Shown here: positions 1-6,025 of the stretch, piece by piece | How the letters are laid out: each line of letters opens with the position of its first letter | How positions within the stretch are numbered: position 1 is the stretch's first letter | Origin: an uncultured Lachnospiraceae bacterium | GTDB lineage: Bacteria; Bacillota; Clostridia; Lachnospirales; Lachnospiraceae | NCBI GenBank assembly: GCA_902772565.1 | Contig: CACYBJ010000164.1 | Coordinates: 1 to 13,010 of the forward strand | DNA: 13,010 bases | Direction: 5' to 3' | Program-made: the position numbers and the translations under genes | Notes under the pieces: generated by a model | The model's database searches: none | Told to the model about the DNA's origin: nothing | What the model saw: only the letters and a program-made list of their open reading frames with translations

Positions 1-1
1 C

Positions 2-700
2 GTAGCCAAGGGAATCGAGCCCGACACCTTATTTACCATGACAGAGGTAATTAAGGACGCACTTGAGAGCGACGGAACCGACCTTGACCTTAAGCTTGTG
101 GCCCTTTCCGGACCCACACATGCGGAGGAAGTGGCAAGAGACCTGCCGACTACTATTGTATCTGCCTGTGCGGATGAGAAAGTTGCCTGCTATGTTCAGG
201 ATATTTTCATGAATACCTGCATGAGAGTTTACACAAACCTGGATCCGAAGGGTGTGGAACTTTGCGGAGCCATGAAGAATATTATTGCTCTTGCAGCCGG
301 AGCCTGTGACGGTATCGGTTACGGAGACAACGCAAAAGCAGCCCTTATGACAAGAGGTATGGCAGAGATCAAGAATCTCGGAACAGCCATGGGATGCAAT
401 CCATCCACCTTCTACGGCCTTGCCGGAATAGGAGACCTTATTGTTACTGCTACAAGCGTTCATTCAAGAAACAATAAATGCGGCCGCTTAATCGGTGAGG
501 GAAAGACTCCCGAAGAAGCCAAAAAGGAAGTGGGAATGGTTGTTGAAGGAATCAATGCCATACCTGCAGCCATGGAACTGGCCGAAAAGTATAATGTGGA
601 AATGCCTATAGTATTTGCCGTAAACGAAGTAATCAACAAGGGCAAGGATCCTAAGGCAGCCGTCAGGGAACTCATGACCCGCGGCAAAAAAGGAGAGTAA
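2..700 (+). CDS. gpsA: Glycerol-3-phosphate dehydrogenase [NAD(P)+], 5'-truncated
   Basis: Cytosolic enzyme that reduces dihydroxyacetone phosphate to sn-glycerol 3-phosphate, the backbone for phospholipids. The reading frame is open from base 2, so the gene begins before the window; about 232 residues are present and roughly the first 100 of a usual 330-340 (the NAD-binding Rossmann half) are missing. Visible signatures are VAKGIE at the left edge, the AMKN motif with the catalytic-type lysine codon at 275-277, GIGYGDNAKAALMTRG, the GLAGIGDLIVTATS stretch, and SRNNKCGRLIGEG, the substrate/cofactor loop. The C-terminal helical domain is complete and ends in the usual REL-MTR pattern. The stop is followed 8 bases later by the next ATG, so the two are probably cotranscribed. 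An ATG at 38 lies inside the conserved region and is not the start. Confidence 0.96.
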   Translation, partial: VAKGIEPDTLFTMTEVIKDALESDGTDLDLKLVALSGPTHAEEVARDLPTTIVSACADEKVACYVQDIFMNTCMRVYTNLDPKGVELCGAMKNIIALAAGACDGIGYGDNAKAALMTRGMAEIKNLGTAMGCNPSTFYGLAGIGDLIVTATSVHSRNNKCGRLIGEGKTPEEAKKEVGMVVEGINAIPAAMELAEKYNVEMPIVFAVNEVINKGKDPKAAVRELMTRGKKGE

Positions 701-708
701 ACTACCGA

Positions 709-1398
709 ATGCGAGTTCTTTTTAATTTATTAAGGGTTATTATGCTTCTTTTTACCCTTGCATTCTTTGCATTATTCGGAATAGCCGTCTATTTCTTTAT
801 GAGTTACGACGGGGCAAGGAACATTTCGGATTACTCCATTGCAGATGCCAAGCAGTACACCTTTGTTACAGGCAAACTGCTTACTGTGGCAGGAGATGCA
901 TCCGGAGTAACATTTAAATCAAAGACCGAAGAAAGTGTAAAGGTACTTAACCATAATTACAGAGTTTATACCATTCAGCTGGGCGTAAAGACGGAGCCTG
1001 AAAAGAAGACGGATATTTACGAACTTCATGAAGCAACTCCGACTCCTGTGCCGGATGTACATGAACAGTTTAAGGACTATACTCCCGAGTATATGACTGT
1101 TCTTGTAAGAGATGACAGACTCGAAGAGTTTGACGTTCTTACGAATCAAAAGGTTAAAGGCAGATCTGTGGAATTCACCGGTATGGTTATTAAGAATCCG
1201 ACCAAACTGGATTACGAGTTTTTAAAACTTGCCACCAGATATGACGAAGACTGGATGATTAAAAAATATGTTTGCGGCGAGTATGCCATTATACATATTG
1301 AGAAGAATGAACTAGGCGATCTGATGCTTGTTTCGGGTATTTTATTCATTGCTTTCCTCGGAATCAGCGTTTGGTTGGGAATTAAAAGCCAGAAATAG
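709..1398 (+). CDS. Two-helix membrane protein of unknown function
   Basis: I do not recognise this 229-residue protein. Residues about 4-31 form a long hydrophobic segment (signal anchor) and residues about 205-224 a second one, leaving about 170 residues between them, probably outside the cytoplasm, with a Thr/Pro-rich stretch (ATPTPVP) near the middle and a short basic tail (KSQK). This is a membrane-anchored extracytoplasmic domain; no catalytic motif is evident. It follows gpsA by 8 bases and is probably cotranscribed. The start is uncertain: AGGAG at 691-695, overlapping the end of gpsA, is 13 bases from the ATG at 709, which is long, whereas an in-frame ATG at 742 has AAGGG five bases upstream and would still leave a hydrophobic N-terminus. 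No intrinsic terminator is obvious just after the stop. Confidence 0.8.
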   Translation: MRVLFNLLRVIMLLFTLAFFALFGIAVYFFMSYDGARNISDYSIADAKQYTFVTGKLLTVAGDASGVTFKSKTEESVKVLNHNYRVYTIQLGVKTEPEKKTDIYELHEATPTPVPDVHEQFKDYTPEYMTVLVRDDRLEEFDVLTNQKVKGRSVEFTGMVIKNPTKLDYEFLKLATRYDEDWMIKKYVCGEYAIIHIEKNELGDLMLVSGILFIAFLGISVWLGIKSQK

Positions 1399-1481
1399 AC
1401 CGAAAAATGTTGTTTTTATGGCAAAATATACAAAAGTGAGTGTAATTTTTTGGTTTTTTTAGCTAAAAATGCTAAAAACTG

Positions 1482-1510
1482 TTGACTTTATGTAAGACAC
1501 GTGTTTTAAT
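1482..1510 (+). promoter_or_regulatory. Sigma-A-type promoter upstream of the lipid kinase
   Basis: TTGACT at 1482-1487 and TTTAAT at 1505-1510 are separated by 17 bases. An A-tract, CTAAAAATGCT at 1463-1473, sits upstream as an UP-element-like block. The predicted transcript start is near 1517, about 110 bases before the lipid kinase ATG. The 229-base gap 1399-1627 holds this promoter, two dyads and one hairpin; no other gene is visible in it. Confidence 0.6.
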
Positions 1511-1524
1511 ATAGACATATTAAA
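1497..1524. promoter_or_regulatory. Two dyads over the promoter, possible operator
   Basis: ACACGTGT at 1497-1504 is a perfect 8-base palindrome filling the -35/-10 spacer. It is followed directly by TTTAATAT at 1505-1512 and ATATTAAA at 1517-1524, a perfect 8+8 inverted repeat with a 4-base gap that covers the -10 box and the predicted start. The placement is that of repressor operators, but the second dyad is all A/T, so chance is a real alternative. No regulator gene lies beside it. Confidence 0.35.
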
Positions 1525-1560
1525 TATGAAATTCATCTATTACTCTCTCTTTTTTGATAC

Positions 1561-1598
1561 AGGCAAAAGGCACATCTTTCGAGATGTGCCTTTTGGCT
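1561..1598 (+). terminator. Strong hairpin in the lipid kinase leader, possible leaky terminator
   Basis: AAAAGGCACATCT (1565-1577) and AGATGTGCCTTTT (1582-1594) are perfect 13-base inverted repeats around a TTCG loop, and the stem can extend with one mismatch to 1561-1598. The T-run is only four bases and then reads GGCT, so termination may be incomplete. It lies downstream of the 1482-1510 promoter and 30 bases before the lipid kinase start, so it could be an attenuator, the end of a short RNA of about 80 bases, or an RNA-stabilising hairpin. Confidence 0.55.
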
Positions 1599-1627
1599 AT
1601 GTAAAGGACTGATTTGAAGGTGCGGAC

Positions 1628-2551
1628 ATGTATTATTTTTTAGTAAACAAAACCTCCGGAAAAAACTCTGCAAAAGATATTACAGGAACCATAAGAAAAC
1701 TGTGTGAAGAAGCCGGTGCGGATTACAGGATCTACAGTACCGGCTATGAAGGCCGTACCGATGAACTGTGCGGTAAAATCGAGGGAATGGACGATCCCGA
1801 CAAAAAAGTAATAATAGCGGGCGGAGACGGTACCATAAACGTGGCTGTAAACGCATTTGACGACCTTTCCGGCATTAAGCTTGGAATCATTCCCAGGGGG
1901 TCCGGAAACGACTTTTTACGAGGCCTTAAAATCACGGGAACTCCGGAGGAAATACTTGGCTGCATACTTGAAAACGATTCCTATACACCTGTTGATATCG
2001 GAAAGGTAACGCTGAACGAAACAAAGAGCCGCCTCTTTGCGGTAAGCTCCGGTTTCGGTCTGGATGCCATAGTTTGCAATAAGGTGGATTCTTCCAAACT
2101 GAAAAAGTTTCTTAACATTTTTCATCTGGGCAGTCTTGCCTATACCATAAAGACCGTTACCACTTTGTTCTCCATGAGAACCTTTACCGCATCGGTTAAA
2201 AACGACAACGGTGGATTTAAAGTTAATAAGGTTATATATTCCGCGCAGATGAACACCCCGTACGAAGGCGGAGGCGTACCTATGGCACCTTCCGCATCTG
2301 CCGCAGACGGTAAATTATCCGTGTGCATGGGAGCGGGAGTTGCCAAAATCAAAACCTTCTTTTTCCTTCCGCTGCTCATAAAGGCAAAACATGAAAAACT
2401 TAAATGCTTCAGGCTCTTTGATTCGTCACGCATACACTACGAATTAAGCGAACCCGTGGCGGTACACACGGACGGAGAATACCTGGGCGAGTTTTCCGAT
2501 ATCAGTTATGAAATACTTCCCGGAAAACTTAAACTTTTAAACCCTCTGTAA
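1628..2551 (+). CDS. Diacylglycerol kinase family lipid kinase (YegS/DgkB type)
   Basis: Member of the soluble bacterial DAGK-catalytic-domain family, which phosphorylates diacylglycerol or related lipids with ATP at the membrane surface. The 307 residues match the usual length of about 300. Hallmarks are GGDGT at residues 65-69 (nucleotide-binding loop), IPRGSGNDF at 88-96, a GGGVPMAPSA stretch in the C-terminal beta-sandwich, and TDGE at 281-284, which holds the conserved late acidic residue. GAAGG at 1616-1620 precedes the ATG by seven bases and fixes the start. It has its own upstream promoter, and its stop is followed two bases later by the -35 box of the next gene, so it is probably a separate transcription unit. 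Placement near gpsA fits a phospholipid role. The exact lipid substrate cannot be read from sequence. Confidence 0.9.
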   Translation: MYYFLVNKTSGKNSAKDITGTIRKLCEEAGADYRIYSTGYEGRTDELCGKIEGMDDPDKKVIIAGGDGTINVAVNAFDDLSGIKLGIIPRGSGNDFLRGLKITGTPEEILGCILENDSYTPVDIGKVTLNETKSRLFAVSSGFGLDAIVCNKVDSSKLKKFLNIFHLGSLAYTIKTVTTLFSMRTFTASVKNDNGGFKVNKVIYSAQMNTPYEGGGVPMAPSASAADGKLSVCMGAGVAKIKTFFFLPLLIKAKHEKLKCFRLFDSSRIHYELSEPVAVHTDGEYLGEFSDISYEILPGKLKLLNPL

Positions 2552-2553
2552 GT

Positions 2554-2582
2554 TTGACACAAGTGCCCCGATAAACTAAAAT
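2554..2582 (+). promoter_or_regulatory. Promoter of the Card1-like/aroB operon
   Basis: TTGACA at 2554-2559 and TAAAAT at 2577-2582 have an ideal 17-base spacer and only one mismatch to consensus. The predicted start is near 2589, which places an in-frame ATG at 2583 outside the transcript and supports translation from 2610. It begins two bases after the lipid kinase stop and probably serves the five genes through mrp at 6895. Confidence 0.72.
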
Positions 2583-2609
2583 ATGAATATTGTAAGGGGG
2601 AAGCAATCA

Positions 2610-3764
2610 ATGATTCTCATAGATTTTTATGATAATGATATAATAAGCACGCTGATGCCGGCCTTTACTCTGAAGCCGGACAAGATCTACATGCTTTATG
2701 ATTCCTGCAGAACCACCGAGAGGCAGCTTAAAAACATTAAGAAGGCCATAGTCGGAAAACTTAAGAATACATCGGTGGCTCCGGTGGAATGTGATTCTTA
2801 CTCCATTCAGTCCGTCCAGAGTGCCATCACCCTTATGATGGCTCAGAACAAAAATGAGAAGTTTTGCGTAGACATAAAGGGCGGTCCGGATCTTATGATA
2901 GGTGCCTGCATGTCCTTTGCTCATGAAAAAGGTGCGCAGGTCTTTTATATGTCCGAAAATGACAAGTACATCTATGACGTATACGATAAAAGCATAAAGT
3001 ATCCTACGGAAAAGATTAAGATCAGCGATTATCTTACGGCTACAGGCGCAAAGCAGTACTCCCATTCCCATGAACTTCCGGAAAAGGAGGAGTTCTATAA
3101 TATCGAGAGAATGTGCGAAGTTATCTTTGATAATCTCAATGCCTGGAGCAAGTATCAGAAATACATGGAGGAAGTGGGCTCCGGTGAAGGCAGAATGGAA
3201 TTTCCGTTTGACAGCAAAACCTTTCCGGGAAGCCTTGCCTACGGCGCCGAAAAAATCAACGATGCTTTTGAAAAGTTCGGCTTTATCACAAGGATTTCAA
3301 GGCATGAATACCGCTTTAATTCCACCAAGGCCAAGCAGTACATGATGACCTACGGAATCTGGCTTGAACTTTATGTATACATCAATGCTCTAAAGTGTTA
3401 TGATGATGTCTATCTGGGATTCATTATCAACTGGGACGCAGAGGAAGAGCGGGACACCAACGACAACGAAATCGACGTTATCGTAATGGAAAAATCCAGA
3501 CCCGTTTTTATTTCCTGTAAAACAAGAAAGCCTGATGCCAAGGACCTTTGCGAAGTCGGTTTTCTGTCCAAGAGACTGGCGGGAGACAGGGCCAAAAGCG
3601 TGCTGGCCACCACCTTTCCCGTAAGAGAAACCGGTGATTCCCTTAACAGTATTTATACACGCATGAAAAAGTTTGAGATCGGTCTTATTGAAGCATCCGA
3701 CTTCAGAAAAAAACTACCCAACAGGGTATTCGATGATGCTTTCGCACCGAACTTTGAGGACTAG
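2610..3764 (+). CDS. DUF1887/Card1-like protein: CARF-like region plus PD-(D/E)XK nuclease domain
   Basis: A 384-residue protein, close to the length of Card1/Can2 nucleases, which in type III CRISPR systems bind cyclic tetra-adenylate through a CARF domain and cut nucleic acid. The N-terminal ~150 residues look like a Rossmann/CARF fold, with GGPDLM at 91-96 in the place where relatives commonly carry GGTK. After a winged-helix-like middle comes the nuclease core: GIWLE with E253, NEID with D289, and VFISCKT with K304. The residue two before that lysine is Ser302, where a typical PD-(D/E)XK site has Glu. Start choice: AAGGGGG at 2594-2600 is nine bases before ATG 2610, while ATG 2583 lacks a ribosome binding site and overlaps the promoter. 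It heads an operon with aroB 15 bases downstream; no cas gene or CRISPR array is in the window. The family call is confident; nuclease activity and any ligand are inference. Confidence 0.82.
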   Translation: MILIDFYDNDIISTLMPAFTLKPDKIYMLYDSCRTTERQLKNIKKAIVGKLKNTSVAPVECDSYSIQSVQSAITLMMAQNKNEKFCVDIKGGPDLMIGACMSFAHEKGAQVFYMSENDKYIYDVYDKSIKYPTEKIKISDYLTATGAKQYSHSHELPEKEEFYNIERMCEVIFDNLNAWSKYQKYMEEVGSGEGRMEFPFDSKTFPGSLAYGAEKINDAFEKFGFITRISRHEYRFNSTKAKQYMMTYGIWLELYVYINALKCYDDVYLGFIINWDAEEERDTNDNEIDVIVMEKSRPVFISCKTRKPDAKDLCEVGFLSKRLAGDRAKSVLATTFPVRETGDSLNSIYTRMKKFEIGLIEASDFRKKLPNRVFDDAFAPNFED

Positions 3765-3779
3765 AGAAAAGAGAGAGTT

Positions 3780-4895
3780 ATGAGTATTTTCAATGTAGAA
3801 CTGAAAAAGGTAGTTGATGACAGCTACGAAATCGAAGCAGGCTTCGATCTTTCGGACAAACTGATCAAAGACCTCTTGGGAGGTCTTGACGGCGGCCTTA
3901 AAAAGGTGGCGGTAATTACTGATGATGTCGTAAAGCCCCTTTATGCCGCTCCGATTCTTAACAAGCTCATTGAGGCAGGATATGCTGCCGAAATGTTTTC
4001 GTTTCCTGCGGGAGAGAAGAGCAAAACCCGTGAAGTAAAAGCCCTGATAGAAGATGAAATGCTGGAACACGAATACCGCAGAGACTGCTTTATTCTTGCG
4101 ATAGGAGGCGGTGTCGTAACCGACCTTTCCGGATTCATTGCCGGAACTTTCGGACGTGGTGTACCTTTTATTAACTACGCTACGACTCTTCTTGCTGCGG
4201 CAGATGCATCCGTCGGAGGCAAAACCGCAGTTGATACCCCGAGAGCAACCAATCTTATCGGCATGTTTAATCAGCCGAAAAAGGTTTATATAGACATTGC
4301 TTGTTGGAAGACTCTTCCTTACGCACAGCTTTCAAGCGGTATGGCGGAAACCATAAAGCATGCCTGCTTTGCGGATCGCGAGTTCTTTGATTACCTTGAT
4401 AAAAACATGGAGAAGATCATGGCAGTGGATCCCGAGGTATGCGAACATGTAGCCGAGGTCAACTGCAAGATCAAATACAATGTGGTAATGCAGGACGAAA
4501 GAGAAAAGGGACTCAGGGAAGTTCTTAATCTCGGTCACACTGTGGGACGTGCCATTGAAACCTTAAGTGACTACAGACTTTTACACGGACAGGCTGTTTC
4601 CATCGGCCTTATTGCCCAGTGTGCCCTTTCCGTTAAGATGGGCTACATGACGGAGAGTGAGGCATCTGCCGTAACAGCCCTTTTAAAGAAGGCGGGACTT
4701 CCCGTGGCTATTCCGGACTACATCGACAGGGATGCGCTTGTTAAAAAACTCTATACCGACAAGAAGGTAAGAAACGGAAAACTCCGCTTCGTAATTCAGA
4801 AGGGTATAGGAGATGTTGTTTGCTTCGGAGAGGATGTATATGCCACTCCCGTAGACGAAGCCACAGCAGCCGAAATTATTAAGAATATGCAGTAG
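3780..4895 (+). CDS. aroB: 3-Dehydroquinate synthase
   Basis: Second step of the shikimate pathway: converts DAHP to 3-dehydroquinate, using NAD and a divalent metal, in the cytosol. The protein is 371 residues, near the usual 350-370. Diagnostic segments are GGGVVTDLSGFIA from residue 109 (NAD loop), GGKTAVD with K148 and D152, NLIGMFNQPK, and the metal ligands E190 (in GMAE), H253 (in NLGHTVG) and H269 (in HGQAV). All key residues appear intact, so it should be active. The Shine-Dalgarno is a modest purine run (GAGAGAG just before ATG 3780). It sits 15 bases after the Card1-like gene and 10 bases before the next start, so it is an internal operon gene; no other aromatic pathway gene is in the window. 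Confidence 0.97.
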   Translation: MSIFNVELKKVVDDSYEIEAGFDLSDKLIKDLLGGLDGGLKKVAVITDDVVKPLYAAPILNKLIEAGYAAEMFSFPAGEKSKTREVKALIEDEMLEHEYRRDCFILAIGGGVVTDLSGFIAGTFGRGVPFINYATTLLAAADASVGGKTAVDTPRATNLIGMFNQPKKVYIDIACWKTLPYAQLSSGMAETIKHACFADREFFDYLDKNMEKIMAVDPEVCEHVAEVNCKIKYNVVMQDEREKGLREVLNLGHTVGRAIETLSDYRLLHGQAVSIGLIAQCALSVKMGYMTESEASAVTALLKKAGLPVAIPDYIDRDALVKKLYTDKKVRNGKLRFVIQKGIGDVVCFGEDVYATPVDEATAAEIIKNMQ

Positions 4896-4905
4896 AGGTA
4901 ACAGT

Positions 4906-5583
4906 TTGAAATTTCAGGTTAATGATAAAAAAAGACTGGTATTTGTGGTTGTATCCTGCATACTGATGGGCTTTTGTATTTCATGGCTCAACAAGTGCTG
5001 CTTCGGATCCGATTCCTTTACCACAGCCAATAACGGTCTCAGTAATAAATTGGGAATCGATTTCGGCACATACCAGCTCATGGTAAATATAGTAATGCTC
5101 ATTGCGGTACTGCTTATAGACAGAACCCAGATCGGTTGGGGAACCGTTGCCAACATGGTACTTGTGGGATATTCCTGCAATTTCTTTTCGTGGCTTGAGG
5201 CCAAAATCCTTCCTTCTTCCGTAATCAGTTTCGACAAGTCTCTGGGTTATTATATTTTCGACAGTTTTACCGTAAGGATAATAGTGGTATGGCCGGTAAT
5301 GCTTCTCTTTATCATTGCCGCGTCCTGCTATATGTCAGCAAGTCTGGGGTCCTCCCCTTACGATGCGCTGCCCTTTGTTATCGCCAGCAGATTCCCAAAG
5401 AAACTGTTTAAGATAATAAGAATACTTTACGATGTGGCATTTGCCGTATTGGGCTTTGCCTTCGGCGCAAAGGTGGGACTTGTAACTGTCGTTATCGCCC
5501 TTGCCCTCGGACCCGTGGTGGCATGGATGAAAGAAAGTTTCATAGATAAACTGCTGGGTGCACCGAAGGAAGCCGAAACGTAG
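4906..5583 (+). CDS. YczE/YyaS/YitT-family integral membrane protein, TTG start
   Basis: A 225-residue polytopic protein with about five or six hydrophobic segments (roughly residues 10-30, 56-75, 78-97, 118-138 and 170-205) and the LGSSPYDALPF signature typical of YczE-like proteins, whose function is not well established. The start is a TTG: AGAGG at 4894-4898 lies seven bases before it and overlaps the aroB stop, whereas the first ATG is 21 codons later, inside the first membrane segment. The tail (KLLGAPKEAET) is hydrophilic. The 10-base gap to aroB indicates cotranscription. A transport or membrane support role is possible, but the sequence does not show a substrate. Confidence 0.85.
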   Translation: MKFQVNDKKRLVFVVVSCILMGFCISWLNKCCFGSDSFTTANNGLSNKLGIDFGTYQLMVNIVMLIAVLLIDRTQIGWGTVANMVLVGYSCNFFSWLEAKILPSSVISFDKSLGYYIFDSFTVRIIVVWPVMLLFIIAASCYMSASLGSSPYDALPFVIASRFPKKLFKIIRILYDVAFAVLGFAFGAKVGLVTVVIALALGPVVAWMKESFIDKLLGAPKEAET

Positions 5584-5648
5584 TATTTAAGGCTTTGCAG
5601 CAGGCATTAAAAAGCTTTAAGGCATATGCCGTATAGACAGAGGTAAAA

Positions 5649-6008
5649 ATGAAAAAGCGTATTTTGGATTACATAGCAGCCATAGACAGGATGCTTGATC
5701 ATCCCGACGAGGACACCGACTGGGATGAGGAAATCAAAAACCACCTGGTTCAGATCAAATTCTTTATGCATGAGAGACTGGTTCACGAACTGGTAATGAT
5801 ACTTTTTGCCATCGGAACCGTTATGGTAATACTTCATGCCGTGTCGGACCCCCAGCCGGGACTTCTCATCCTGGTAATGGCCATGATGGTACTTCTGGTG
5901 CCTTATGTAATGCATTATTATCTGTTGGAAAACAGCGTCCAGTACATGTATAAGCAGTACGATAAAATGCTGGAATACAAAACAGGAAAAAGATATATTC
6001 AAAATTAA
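5649..6008 (+). CDS. Small two-helix membrane protein, unknown
   Basis: I do not recognise a family for this 119-residue protein. An acidic N-terminal region (residues 1-40, with DHPDEDTDWDEE) is followed by two hydrophobic segments at about 44-63 and 69-90, then a charged Tyr-rich tail (about 91-119). This predicts a hairpin in the membrane with both ends probably cytoplasmic. AGAGG at 5639-5643 gives a sound ribosome binding site five bases before the ATG. It lies 65 bases after the YczE-like gene and 17 bases before mrp, all in one direction with no terminator between, so it is likely part of the same operon. Reading-frame integrity and position support a real gene rather than a chance frame. 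Confidence 0.75.
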   Translation: MKKRILDYIAAIDRMLDHPDEDTDWDEEIKNHLVQIKFFMHERLVHELVMILFAIGTVMVILHAVSDPQPGLLILVMAMMVLLVPYVMHYYLLENSVQYMYKQYDKMLEYKTGKRYIQN

Positions 6009-6025
6009 GAAAAGAGGAGAGTATT

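Noticed and set aside
1403..1417. AAAAA/TTTTT hairpin just after the membrane protein gene
   Set aside because: The stem is only A-T pairs with no GC core and no following T-tract, so it is not a credible terminator.
1548..1560. TCTTTTTTGATAC repeated at 12103-12115
   Set aside because: A single low-complexity 13-mer in two AT-rich gaps with different gene orientations; likely coincidence.
2610..3764. Could the Card1-like gene be part of a CRISPR-Cas locus?
   Set aside because: No regularly spaced direct repeats, cas10, csm/cmr, cas1 or cas2 genes are seen in the window; its neighbours are housekeeping genes. A distant locus cannot be excluded.
5584..5648. Repeated and palindromic elements between the YczE-like gene and the small membrane protein (TTTAAGGC at 5586 and 5616; GGCATATGCC at 5621-5630)
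   Set aside because: No convincing promoter or terminator can be built from them; the matches are short and compatible with chance.
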